Part shown: positions 7,898-16,935 of the stretch, in pieces
How positions within the stretch are numbered: position 1 is the first letter of the stretch
Layout of the letters: every line of letters begins with the position of its first letter
Assembly: GCF_004310345.1 (NCBI RefSeq)
Contig: NZ_SISK01000001.1
Span: 248,001 to 312,000, forward strand
DNA length: 64,000 nucleotides
Reading direction: 5' to 3'
Source: Paracoccus subflavus
GTDB taxonomy: Bacteria; Pseudomonadota; Alphaproteobacteria; Rhodobacterales; Rhodobacteraceae
Notes under the pieces: generated by a model
Seen by the model: only the letters and a program-made list of their open reading frames with translations
Database searches by the model: none
What the model was told of the DNA's origin: nothing
Position numbers and translations under genes: made by a program

Positions 7898-8644
7898 ATG
7901 GACATCTCAATGACACAGCTTCTTTCGGGGAGCAGGGTCGGACTGCCATGCGGCAAAGGCCGTCTGGCCCTGCTGCTGGCGCTGACCAGCCTGACCCTGA
8001 TCCTCACGCCCGATTTCGCCCTGGCCCACAACGTCACCGAAGGGGACAAGGGCTATATCCAGGAAATCAGCGGACCCAACCTCATCCCGTTCCTGTACCT
8101 GGGAGCCAAGCACATGGTGACGGGATACGACCACATCCTGTTCCTGGCGGGGGTGATCTTCTTTCTCTATCGGCGGCGCGACATTGGTATCTATGTCAGC
8201 CTTTTCGCCATCGGCCATTCGACCACCATGCTGCTGGGGGTCATGTTCGACTGGAAGGTGAACGCCTATTTCATCGACATGATCATCGGCCTCAGCGTGG
8301 TCTACAAGGCGCTGGACAATCTGGGCGCCTTTCAGCGGTGGTTCGGCTTTCAGCCCGACACCAGGGCGGCGACCCTGATATTCGGCTTCTTCCACGGGCT
8401 TGGGCTGGCGACCAAGCTGCTGGATTACAACATTGCGCCGAACGGGCTGCTGGCGAACCTGCTGGCCTTCAATGTCGGCGTCGAGATCGGTCAGCTTCTG
8501 GCCCTGTCGGCGATCCTGATCGCGATGGGATACTGGCGCCGCACCGCCGGTTTCTGGCGCCACGCCTATACCGCCAATGTCGTGATGATGAGCCTTGGCT
8601 TCATGCTGGCCGGCTATCAACTGGCCGGCCTTCTTCTTGCTTAA
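7898..8644 (+). CDS. HupE/UreJ-family membrane protein (Ni/Co permease-like)
   Basis: 248 residues (an in-frame ATG at 7910 is possible). N-terminal signal-like segment ending DFALAH, then about six membrane helices. The family signature is clear: GAKHMVTGYDHILFL, IGHSTTM, FGFFHGLGLA and the last helix. HupE and UreJ proteins move nickel or cobalt in hydrogenase and urease loci; no hydrogenase or urease genes are visible here. Lying between two other envelope proteins and facing a CsoR/RcnR-type repressor, it likely transports Ni(II) or Co(II); whether it imports or exports cannot be told from sequence. Confidence 0.85.
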   Translation: MDISMTQLLSGSRVGLPCGKGRLALLLALTSLTLILTPDFALAHNVTEGDKGYIQEISGPNLIPFLYLGAKHMVTGYDHILFLAGVIFFLYRRRDIGIYVSLFAIGHSTTMLLGVMFDWKVNAYFIDMIIGLSVVYKALDNLGAFQRWFGFQPDTRAATLIFGFFHGLGLATKLLDYNIAPNGLLANLLAFNVGVEIGQLLALSAILIAMGYWRRTAGFWRHAYTANVVMMSLGFMLAGYQLAGLLLA

Positions 8645-8661
8645 ATCAAAGGAAAAACACC

Positions 8662-9285
8662 ATGCACAACGCACAGAAACCGACCCTCGATGACCTGCCG
8701 ACCTCGGCGCAACTGCTGAAATCGACGGCCATCGCCGCAGGGGTCGCGGTCGCGATCCTGGTCACCGTGGTGCTGCCTTCGGAATACAATCTTGACCCCA
8801 CCGGCATCGGCGAGGTGCTGGGTCTGGCCGAAATGGGCGAGATCAAGCAGCAATTGGCCGAGGAGGCGGAAATGGACCGCCAAACGCAAGAGATGCCGGT
8901 TGTCGGACCCCAGACCTCGATCGGTTCGGCCCTGCTGGGACTGATCGTAGGCTCTGCCCATGCCCAAGAGACACAGGCATGGACAGAGACCGTGACCTTT
9001 GATCTGGAACCCGGCGAGGGGACCGAACTGAAACTGGTCATGGACGAAGGCGCAGTCGTCCCCTTTGAATGGACCGTTGCGGACGGGGTGGTGAACTACG
9101 ATCAGCACGCCGACGGATCGGGCAACGAGATCAGCTATGAAAAGGGCCGGGCGGTCGAGGGGCAGTCGGGTGAAATGACGGCAGCCTTTACGGGCAATCA
9201 TGGCTGGTTCTGGCGCAACCGGGGCGATGCCCCAGTAACCGTCACGTTGAAAATCGGTGGGGATTACAGCGAGATCAAACGCTGA
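8662..9285 (+). CDS. Membrane-anchored periplasmic protein linked to the HupE-like gene
   Basis: 207 residues. A single membrane helix at about residues 22-40 (AIAAGVAVAILVTVVLP) is followed by a linker and a second hydrophobic patch ending in GSAHA near residue 100. The C-terminal part (about 105-207) looks beta-rich with Trp and acidic residues (VPFEWTVADG, NHGWFWRNRGD). AAAGGAAAA precedes the ATG, 17 nt after the hupE-like stop, so it is co-expressed. Proteins of this type next to HupE-like genes are usually only named transmembrane anchor protein. No enzymatic motif is seen; a role supporting metal transport is inferred from position. Confidence 0.7.
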   Translation: MHNAQKPTLDDLPTSAQLLKSTAIAAGVAVAILVTVVLPSEYNLDPTGIGEVLGLAEMGEIKQQLAEEAEMDRQTQEMPVVGPQTSIGSALLGLIVGSAHAQETQAWTETVTFDLEPGEGTELKLVMDEGAVVPFEWTVADGVVNYDQHADGSGNEISYEKGRAVEGQSGEMTAAFTGNHGWFWRNRGDAPVTVTLKIGGDYSEIKR

Positions 9286-9841
9286 GATAAGGCACGGATG
9301 CCGGGTGCTGACCCCCCCGGCATCCTTCTGACGCAACGGTTCCTGCCTCTAGGCGAGTTCATGCACCCGACGCATCCCTGCATTCCGAGGGGGAACGTAA
9401 GGCGCCCGCGCAGGTGTTGCGCAGCTCTAGCAAAGGCCAAACCGATCTGCGCGGCGCCAGGACAGATGGCCGCAGCGTCTGGACGGTCAGGCACCGATCT
9501 AGCAGGGGGGAATTTCATCCTGGGGGATTCCATGGACCACAGGCTCGGGAAGTTTATCCCGCTGCCACGGGGCGCCGCCGGCCTTCCGCGGACCTGACGT
9601 TCCGGTGGCAAAGGGCCGGTCTGATCCCGCCGACCAGCTTTCACGCGGGAGTGATGCCATTTCCTTCACGCCATTTGTGCGACAGCGCCATCACGAACAA
9701 AAGATTCCTGAATGATTTCAGGTTCCAGAACAATGCCTGACCTTTGATGTGTTGCAACGCGACACCTTGACTTTCCCCTGGCCGGTCAGCAAAGTTGACC
9801 ACGTACCTATCTATTTTGTGACAGGCAGCAGGAGGGGTCTT
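9286..9841. other. Intergenic region upstream of the formate dehydrogenase operon
   Basis: No believable gene is seen. It should contain the operon promoter. A TTGAC-like box at 9795-9799 lacks a good -10 partner. A weak FNR-like dyad (TTGAT, 4 nt, TGCAA) lies at 9744-9757, with only a partial right half. No -24/-12 sigma-54 promoter and no recognised riboswitch were found. AGGAGGGG at 9830-9837 is the fdhA ribosome-binding site. Confidence 0.4.
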
Positions 9842-12800
9842 ATGAATATCGACCTTTCGCGCCGCGGCTTTCTGAGGCTGGCGGGAGCGGGGGTTGCGGC
9901 GACATCGCTGGGGGCCATGGGCTTCGGCGGGGCCGAGGCGGCTGAACAGGCGCATGTGCGCGCCTTCAAGCTGGCCACGACCACGGAAACGCGCAACACC
10001 TGCCCCTACTGCTCGGTCGCCTGCGGGATCATCATGTATTCCAAGGGCGACGTGAAGGCGGGCGAAACGGCGGAACTGATCCACATCGAGGGCGATGCGG
10101 ACCATCCGACCAACCGCGGCACGCTGTGCCCCAAGGGCGCCGCGCTCAAGGATTTCGTCCATGCGCCGACGCGCCTGACCACGCCGCGCTATCGCGCCGC
10201 GGGTGCCAGCGAGTTCCAGGAAATCACCTGGGAGGAGGCGCTCGACAAGATCGCCCGCGCGCTCAAGGACGACCGCGACGCCAACTTCATCCAGGCGAAC
10301 GAGGCGGGCGTGCCCGTCAACCGCTGGACGACGACCGGCTTTCTGGCGGCATCGGCTACGACAAACGAAACCGCATGGCTGACCTACAAGACGGTCCGGT
10401 CCATGGGAATCGTCGGATTCGATAACCAGGCGCGCGTCTGACACGGCCCCACGGTGTCCAGTTTGGGCCCGACATTTGGCCGTGGAGCGATGACCAACTC
10501 CTGGACCGACATCAAGAACACCGACCTTGTGGTCGTGATGGGCGGCAATGCCGCCGAAGCGCATCCCTGCGGCTTCAAATGGGTCACCGAGGCCAAGGCC
10601 AAGCGTGGCGCCAAGCTGATCGTGGTCGATCCGCGCTATACCCGCACGGCCTCCGTGTCGGATTTCTATGCCCCGATCCGTCCGGGCAGCGACATCGCCT
10701 TCCTGATGGGGGTGATCCGCTGGTGCATGGAAAACGACAAGGTGCAGTGGGAATATGTCCTGAACTATACCAATGCCGCGTTTCTGGTGAAGGACGAGTT
10801 CGGCTGGTCAGACGGCCTGTTCACCGGCTATGACGAGGAAAAGCGCGACTACGACAAGGCAAGCTGGGACTACAAGATCGGCGAGGACGGCTATGTGCTG
10901 ACCGACCCGACTCTGCAGGATCCGCGCTGCGTCTGGAACCTGCTGCGTGACCATGTGGATGTCTATACGCCGGAAATGGTGGAACGCGTCTGTGGCACAC
11001 CGCAGGACAAGTTCCTGACGATCTGCCAGATGATCGGCGAATGCTCGACGCCGACCAAGACCATGACCTCGATGTATGCGCTGGGCTGGACACAGCATTC
11101 AAAGGGTGCGCAGAACATTCGCGGCATGGCGATGCTGCAACTGATCCTGGGCAATATCGGCGTCCGGGGCGGGGGCATGAACGCGCTGCGCGGGCATTCC
11201 AACATCCAGGGCCTGACCGACATTGGCCTGATGTCGAACCTGATCCCCGGATACCTGAACATCCCGACCGAGAAAGAGGCGGACTGGCAGACCTATCTGT
11301 CCACCCGCAGCTTCAAGCCGCTGCGTCCCAACCAGATGAGCTACTGGCAGAACTATCCCAAGTTCATGGTCAGCTTCATGAAGGCCATGTGGGGTGATAC
11401 TGCCACGGCGGAAAACGACTGGGCCTATCACTATCTGCCGAAACTCGACGTGCCCGCCTATGACGCGATGCGCATGTTCGAACTGATGACCCACGGCAAG
11501 GTGAACCTGTATTTCTGCCAGGGCTTCAACCCGCTCCTGTCCTTCCCCAACCGGGGCAAGATGACCGAGGCGTTTTCCAAGCTGAAAATGCTGGTGATCA
11601 TGGATCCGCTGACCACCGAAACCTCGCATTTCTGGCAGAACCACGGCATCTACAACGATGTGGACACCGCGGCGATCCAGACCGAGGTTCTGGAACTGCC
11701 CACGACCTGCTTTGCCGAGGACGAGGGTGCCCTGGTCAATTCGGGTCGGTGGCTGCAATGGCACTGGGCGGGGGCGACGCCTCCGGGGCAGGCCAAGCAC
11801 GACACCTGGATCATGGCGCAGATCTGGACGCGGGTGCGCAAGCTGTATCAGGACGAAGGGGGCGTGTTCCCCGATCCCATCCTGAACCTGACTTGGGACT
11901 ATGCCGATCCGGGCAATCCGATGCCGGACGAACTGGCCAAGGAAATGAACGGCAAGGCACTGGCGACGGTCTATGACCCCGCCGACCCGACCAAGGTTCT
12001 GGCCGAGGCCGGGCAGCAACTGGCCGGGTTCGCGCAGTATCGCGACGATGGCTCGACCATGGGCGGCTGCTGGATCTATGCCGGAAGCTGGACGGAAAAG
12101 GGCAACATGATGGCCCGGCGGGACAATTCCGATCCCGACGAAACCGGCGCCTATCTGAACTGGGCCTTTGCCTGGCCTGCGAACCGGCGAATCCTGTACA
12201 ACCGCGCGTCCTGCGACGTGCAGGGCAAACCGTGGGATCCGTCACGCAAGCTGATCGAATGGACCGGCGAAAAGTGGGAGGGCTATGACGTGCCCGACAT
12301 CGCACCCACCGCCAAGCCCACCGAGGTCGGCCCCTTCATCATGAACCCCGAAGGCGTATCCCGCCTGTTCAGCCGGGGCATGATGCGCGACGGCCCTTTC
12401 CCCACCCATATGGAGCCGTTCGAGGCCCCCATCGCCAACGTGTTCAATCCGCGGATGCGGGGCAATCCGGTGGCGCGGGTGTTCGAATCCGACGCGGAAA
12501 CCTTTGCGGCGGTCGGTGATCCCGACTTTCCGTTCGTTGCCACCTCCTATCGCCTGACCGAGCATTTCCACTACTGGACCAAGCACAACCCGGTGAACGC
12601 CGCGTTGCAGCCCGAGTTCTTCGTGGAGATCAGCGAGGAACTGGCGGCCGAGCGCGGCATCGAACGCGGCGGACGGGTCCGTGTCTGGAGCAAGCGGGGC
12701 CAGGTCTGGGCCAAGGCTGTGGTGACCAAGCGGATCAGGCCGATGACCTGTGACGGCAAGATCGTCCATGTGGTCGGCATCCCGCTGCATTGGGGCTTTA

Positions 12801-12931
12801 TGGGCGCCGCGCGCAACGGGTTCGGGCCGAACAGCCTGTCGCCCGCCGTGGGTGACGCCAACGTCGAAACGCCTGAATTCAAGGCCTTCATGGTCAACAT
12901 CGAACCCGCAGCAGAGGAGCCGGTGGCATGA
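9842..12931 (+). CDS. fdhA: Formate dehydrogenase catalytic alpha subunit, selenocysteine-containing (FdnG/FdoG type)
   Basis: 1029 residues if the UGA at 10439-10441 is read as selenocysteine (residue 200). Oxidises formate to CO2 at a Mo/W-bis-MGD centre on the periplasmic side. A Tat signal ([10 protein letters not shown], residues 6-15), a [4Fe-4S] motif (CPYCSVACG and later CPKG, about 55-97), then the Sec site in context NQARV-U-HGPTV, followed by [10 protein letters not shown] as in respiratory enzymes. The reading frame is unbroken on both sides of the UGA and a SECIS-like hairpin follows directly. selA, selB and tRNA-Sec are encoded downstream. AGGAGGGG precedes the ATG. The stop overlaps the fdhB start (ATGA). 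A normal gene finder would split it in two. Confidence 0.95.
10439..10484 (+). promoter_or_regulatory. Selenocysteine UGA codon and bacterial SECIS hairpin
   Basis: UGA (10439-10441) is followed at once by CACGGCC (10442-10448), which pairs with GGCCGTG (10478-10484). An inner stem GG-T-GTCC with GGGCCC closes a five-base AGTTT loop and leaves a bulged U on the 5' side, the features SelB recognises in fdnG/fdhF SECIS elements. The outer stem is the same as I recall for E. coli fdnG. Confidence 0.87.
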
Positions 12932-13926
12932 GCGAAACCGCGCCCCAACCCACCACCGCAGCGGCCAACCCGCCGGTGCAGCCGATCGGATTGAATATGC
13001 TGCCGTCCGACGTGGTCCGAATTTCGGCCACGCGCGACGTGCCGCAGCCCGAGCGGCAGTTGACCAAGGTCGCCAAGCTGATCGACGTCAGCAAATGCAT
13101 CGGCTGCAAGGCCTGCCAGTCGGCCTGCATCGAATGGAACGACACCAAGCCCGAGGTGGAAACCAACGTGGGGGTTTACGAAAACCCCCACGACCTGACG
13201 CCCAACATGTTCACCCTGATGCGGTTCACCGAATGGGTGAACCCGGAAACCGACAACCTGGAATGGCTGATCCGCAAGGACGGCTGCATGCATTGCGAAG
13301 ATCCGGGCTGCCTCAAGGCCTGCCCCGCGCCAGGTGCGATCGTGCAGTATTCCAACGGCATCGTCGATTTCGTGAAGGAAAACTGCATCGGCTGCGGATA
13401 CTGCGTGAAGGGCTGCCCCTTCGACATTCCGCGCATCAGCAAGGTCGATCACAAAAGCTATAAATGCACGCTGTGTTCCGACCGTGTGGCGGTGGGTCAG
13501 GGTCCGGCCTGCGCCAAGGCCTGCCCGACCCAGGCCATCGTGTTCGGCACCAAGGACGACATGATCGCCCATGCCAACACCCGGATCGAGGATCTGAAGT
13601 CGCGCGGCTATGCCAATGCGGGAATCTACGATCCGCAGGGCGTCGGCGGAACGCATGTGATCTATGTGCTGCACCATGCCGACAAGCCCGCCATCTATGA
13701 GGGATTACCCGAAGATCCGCGCATTTCTCCCGTGGTCGAGGGCTGGAAGGGCGTTACCAAGACCGCCGGTCTGGCGCTGATGGGGGTGACGGCCCTTGGC
13801 GCGGCCCTGCACGGCATCTTTGCCCGCGCCAACCGCGTGGACGAGCACGAGGAACAAGAAGCGGCGCGTCTGGTGCGGTCCGATGACCAGGGCGATGCGG
13901 GTCCGACCGACAGGGGGTCTGCCTGA
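12928..13926 (+). CDS. fdhB: Formate dehydrogenase iron-sulfur beta subunit (FdnH/FdoH type)
   Basis: 332 residues. Carries electrons from the alpha subunit to the membrane cytochrome through four [4Fe-4S] clusters. The Cys motifs are visible in order: [11 protein letters not shown] (about 58-68), [24 protein letters not shown] and [11 protein letters not shown]...CAKAC. A single C-terminal membrane helix (about 275-295, [18 protein letters not shown]) anchors it, as in FdnH, followed by an unusually acidic, charged 30-residue tail. The ATG overlaps the fdhA stop and its own stop overlaps the gamma subunit start, so expression is coupled. Confidence 0.95.
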   Translation: MSETAPQPTTAAANPPVQPIGLNMLPSDVVRISATRDVPQPERQLTKVAKLIDVSKCIGCKACQSACIEWNDTKPEVETNVGVYENPHDLTPNMFTLMRFTEWVNPETDNLEWLIRKDGCMHCEDPGCLKACPAPGAIVQYSNGIVDFVKENCIGCGYCVKGCPFDIPRISKVDHKSYKCTLCSDRVAVGQGPACAKACPTQAIVFGTKDDMIAHANTRIEDLKSRGYANAGIYDPQGVGGTHVIYVLHHADKPAIYEGLPEDPRISPVVEGWKGVTKTAGLALMGVTALGAALHGIFARANRVDEHEEQEAARLVRSDDQGDAGPTDRGSA

Positions 13927-14612
13927 TGGTGCGAATCCCCTATTCCGAGCCGGGCGACCGGATCGAAAGCACCCGCCCGGTAACGGTCAGCCGTTACCGG
14001 GGGATCACCCGGCTAAACCACTGGGTCACGGCGATCTCGCTGATCGTGCTGCTGCTGTCGGGTCTGGCGTTCTTCGATCCTTCGCTCTACTGGCTGACGG
14101 GGCTGTTCGGCGGCGGGCAGACCGCACGCTGGCTGCATCCGATCCTCGGGGTGGTGCTGTTCTTCAGCTTTCTTGGCATGTTCATCCAGCTTTGGCGCCT
14201 GAACCTGCCTCAGCCCGAGGACAAGGCCTGGGTCAGCCAGATCGGCGACGTGGTTGCCGGGAACGAGGAAAAGCTGCCCGAACTGGGCAAGTACAATGCC
14301 GGGCAGAAGTTCATCTTCTGGGCCATGAGCGTTCTGATCGTGGTGCTAATCGTGTCGGGCGTCATGATCTGGGAGGAATTCTTTGCCGGATATGTTTCGA
14401 TCCCGACGCGACGTTGGGCGGTGCTGACCCATTCCATCGCGGCGGTGGCGATCATCCTGGTGTTCATCCTGCATGTCTATGCGGCCTTCTGGACCCGCGG
14501 AACCTTGCGGGCGATGACACAGGGTACCGTCACCGGCGGCTGGGCCTGGCGGCATCACCGCAAATGGCTGCGCGACGTGGCTGGACGGCGCCAGAACGGC
14601 CCGGCAGAATAA
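13926..14612 (+). CDS. fdhI: Formate dehydrogenase cytochrome b556 gamma subunit (FdnI type)
   Basis: 228 residues with four membrane helices. Binds two b hemes and passes electrons from the beta subunit to the quinone pool. Candidate heme-ligand His residues lie in LNHWVTA, WLHPILGV, LTHSIAAVA and FILHVYAAFW. The N-terminus matches the family (RYRGITRLNHWVTA). The start codon overlaps the fdhB TGA (TGATG). It completes a three-subunit respiratory formate dehydrogenase; fdhE follows after 38 nt. Confidence 0.94.
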   Translation: MVRIPYSEPGDRIESTRPVTVSRYRGITRLNHWVTAISLIVLLLSGLAFFDPSLYWLTGLFGGGQTARWLHPILGVVLFFSFLGMFIQLWRLNLPQPEDKAWVSQIGDVVAGNEEKLPELGKYNAGQKFIFWAMSVLIVVLIVSGVMIWEEFFAGYVSIPTRRWAVLTHSIAAVAIILVFILHVYAAFWTRGTLRAMTQGTVTGGWAWRHHRKWLRDVAGRRQNGPAE

Positions 14613-14650
14613 CCTGAAATCCCAGGTGGCCGGTCCGGCCCGGAGACGCG

Positions 14651-15565
14651 ATGAACACCACAATCCAACCCGACCCCTCGGTCATCGGCGGCGTCCCCAA
14701 GGCGCCGCTGGCTTTTCTGCCCGATCCCGCTGCCGTGCTGGACAAACGGGCCGGGCGTTTCGCCTGGCTGGCCGGCCATGGCGGCAATCTGGCCCCCTAT
14801 CTGCGGTTTCTGGCCGACTTGACCGGCGTGCAGGCGCGGCTGGCTCGTGATCTGCCGGCCCTGCCGGCGCCGCCGCCGGATCGGATCGACCTTGCCCGGT
14901 CCAGCCGGATGCCCCCGATCGACCGTTCGGTCCTGGCTCACGACCCCGACATGCACGCGACGCTGGATCGGTTCCTTGCAGAGGTTGCGGGGATCGAGAT
15001 GCCGGAACCGGCGCGCCTGGCCCTGTCGGCCGTGACGGCAGTGGGCATCGCCGACCGGCACTGGCTTTTGGAAAACATCCTGTCCGACACCATTCCCGAT
15101 GACAGCGTGGCGCCGCATCTGTTCGTGGCGGCGGCCGTCCAACTGCATCTGGCGCGGCTGGCCGCCACGCTGGACGCGGGCAAGCTGGTGCGCATCAGAA
15201 CCGGCACCTGCCCCGCCTGCGGAGGGCGTCCGGCGACCTCCTCGGTCATGGGCGCGGCGGGCATCGAAAGCACCCGATATGCCACCTGCGGCTGTTGCGC
15301 GACGCAATGGAACGAGGTTCGGGTGGTCTGCCTGTGCTGCGGATCGAATGCCGCCATCAGCTATCGCAGCGCCGAGACCGACGAGGCGACCGTCAAGGCC
15401 GAGGTCTGCGGCGACTGCAATTCCTGGGTCAAGATCCTGTATCAGGTCAAGAATGCCAGTCTGGACCCGATTGCCGACGACGTGGCCAGCCTGGGCTTGG
15501 ACATGCTGATGAAGGACACCCCGTTCCGCCGCGGCGGATTCGATCCGTTCATCGCGGGATACTGA
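14651..15565 (+). CDS. fdhE: FdhE, formate dehydrogenase maturation protein
   Basis: 304 residues. Rubredoxin-like cytoplasmic factor needed for assembly or quality control of respiratory formate dehydrogenases. The C-terminal half has four CxxC-type pairs typical of FdhE (CPACGG, CGCCATQW, CLCCGS, CGDCNSW, residues about 190-260), which bind iron. The N-terminal helical part includes DRHWLLENIL. GGAGA lies before the ATG. The stop TGA overlaps the selA ATG (TGATG), tying cofactor/assembly functions to Sec synthesis in one transcript. Confidence 0.94.
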   Translation: MNTTIQPDPSVIGGVPKAPLAFLPDPAAVLDKRAGRFAWLAGHGGNLAPYLRFLADLTGVQARLARDLPALPAPPPDRIDLARSSRMPPIDRSVLAHDPDMHATLDRFLAEVAGIEMPEPARLALSAVTAVGIADRHWLLENILSDTIPDDSVAPHLFVAAAVQLHLARLAATLDAGKLVRIRTGTCPACGGRPATSSVMGAAGIESTRYATCGCCATQWNEVRVVCLCCGSNAAISYRSAETDEATVKAEVCGDCNSWVKILYQVKNASLDPIADDVASLGLDMLMKDTPFRRGGFDPFIAGY

Positions 15566-16935
15566 TGGCGGGGTTCCGCGCCCTGCCCTCGGTCGATCAG
15601 GTGCTGCTGTCCGACATGGGCCGGTCGCTGATCGACAGCCACGGCCGCACGGCGGTCACGGCCGCCCTGCGGGCCCGGCTGAACGCCGCCCGCGCGGCCA
15701 TCAGGGACGGCGCCGACGGAGATGTCGAGGCCGCGCGCCTGCCGCATCTGCTGGCCGCCGATCTGGCCGCCGCCGCGCAGACGCCCCTGCGACCGATGCT
15801 GAACCTGACGGGCACGGTGCTGCACACGAACCTGGGCCGGGCGATCCTTGCCGACGAGGCGATCCGGGCGGCATCCAACGCCATGGCCGCGCCGCTGGCC
15901 CTGGAATTCGACCTGGAAACCGGCGGGCGCGGGCAGCGCGACGATCATCTGCGCGGCCTGCTGTGCGAGTTGACCGGGGCCGAGGATGCCACCGTCGTCA
16001 ACAACAACGCCGCCGCCGTGCTGATCGCGCTGAACACATTCGGCCAGGGACGGCAGGCGATCGTGTCGCGCGGCGAGTTGATCGAGATCGGCGGCGCCTT
16101 TCGGATGCCCGACATCATGGCCCGCGCCGGCGCCCATCTGGTCGAGGTCGGCACCACCAACCGCACCCATCCCCGCGACTATCAGGATGCGATCACGGCC
16201 GATACGGGGCTGATCCTCAAGGTCCATACCTCGAACTACCGGATCGAGGGGTTCACCGCCGAAGTCCCCGCCCCGCAGCTTGCGCAGATCGCGCAAAAGG
16301 CGGGCGTGGTGCTGCTGAACGACCTTGGTGCCGGGTCGCTGGTCGATCTGGCCGCTTGGGGGCTGCGCCGCGAACCCACCGTGGCCGAGGCGGTGGCCGA
16401 GGGCGCCGATCTTGTTACCTTTTCCGGCGACAAGCTGCTGGGCGGGCCTCAGGCGGGATTTGTCGTGGGTCGCCGCGACCTGATCGCCCGGATCAACAAG
16501 AACCCTCTGAAGCGCGCCCTGCGTCTGGACAAGATCCGTATCGCGGCACTGGAAGCCACGCTGCGGCTTTATCGCGACCCCGACCGGCTGGCCGAACGCC
16601 TGCCCACGCTGCGATACCTGTCGCGTCCGCAATCCGACATCGCCGTGCAGGCCGCGCGTCTGGCCCCGCCGGTGGCGGCGCTGCTGCCGGATCATGCCGT
16701 CGCCCCGACCGACTGCGCCAGCCAGATCGGATCGGGGTCGCTGCCCACCGATACCATTCCGTCCGCCGGCCTGCGGATCACGGGCGCGGGGAGCGATGCC
16801 CCCGACCGTCTGGCGGCCCGGTTGCGCGCCCTGCCCCGGCCCATCGTGGGACGCATCCGCGACGGCGCGATGATCCTGGATCTGCGCTGCCTGGATCGGG
16901 ACGAGGATCTGCTCGAGGCGCTGTCCCCGTCATGA
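15565..16935 (+). CDS. selA: L-seryl-tRNA(Sec) selenium transferase
   Basis: 456 residues. PLP enzyme converting Ser-tRNA(Sec) to Sec-tRNA(Sec) with selenophosphate. Family motifs: LPSVDQVL at the start, NLTGTVLHTNLGRA (about 85-98), NNNAAAVLIAL, TNRTHPRDY, and the PLP lysine in SGDKLLGGPQAG (about 289-300). Length fits the bacterial family. The start overlaps the fdhE stop and the end overlaps the selB ATG by four bases. With selB and selC adjacent, it supports the UGA in fdhA being decoded as Sec. selD, which makes selenophosphate, is not in the window. Confidence 0.96.
   Translation: MAGFRALPSVDQVLLSDMGRSLIDSHGRTAVTAALRARLNAARAAIRDGADGDVEAARLPHLLAADLAAAAQTPLRPMLNLTGTVLHTNLGRAILADEAIRAASNAMAAPLALEFDLETGGRGQRDDHLRGLLCELTGAEDATVVNNNAAAVLIALNTFGQGRQAIVSRGELIEIGGAFRMPDIMARAGAHLVEVGTTNRTHPRDYQDAITADTGLILKVHTSNYRIEGFTAEVPAPQLAQIAQKAGVVLLNDLGAGSLVDLAAWGLRREPTVAEAVAEGADLVTFSGDKLLGGPQAGFVVGRRDLIARINKNPLKRALRLDKIRIAALEATLRLYRDPDRLAERLPTLRYLSRPQSDIAVQAARLAPPVAALLPDHAVAPTDCASQIGSGSLPTDTIPSAGLRITGAGSDAPDRLAARLRALPRPIVGRIRDGAMILDLRCLDRDEDLLEALSPS

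Noticed and set aside
9286..9841. Cobalamin or molybdenum-cofactor riboswitch before fdhA
   Set aside because: Some GC-rich hairpins, but neither the B12 box nor the Moco core could be recognised.
10439..10441. Nonsense mutation splitting formate dehydrogenase into two genes
   Set aside because: The position, SECIS hairpin and linked selA, selB and tRNA-Sec explain the UGA as selenocysteine.
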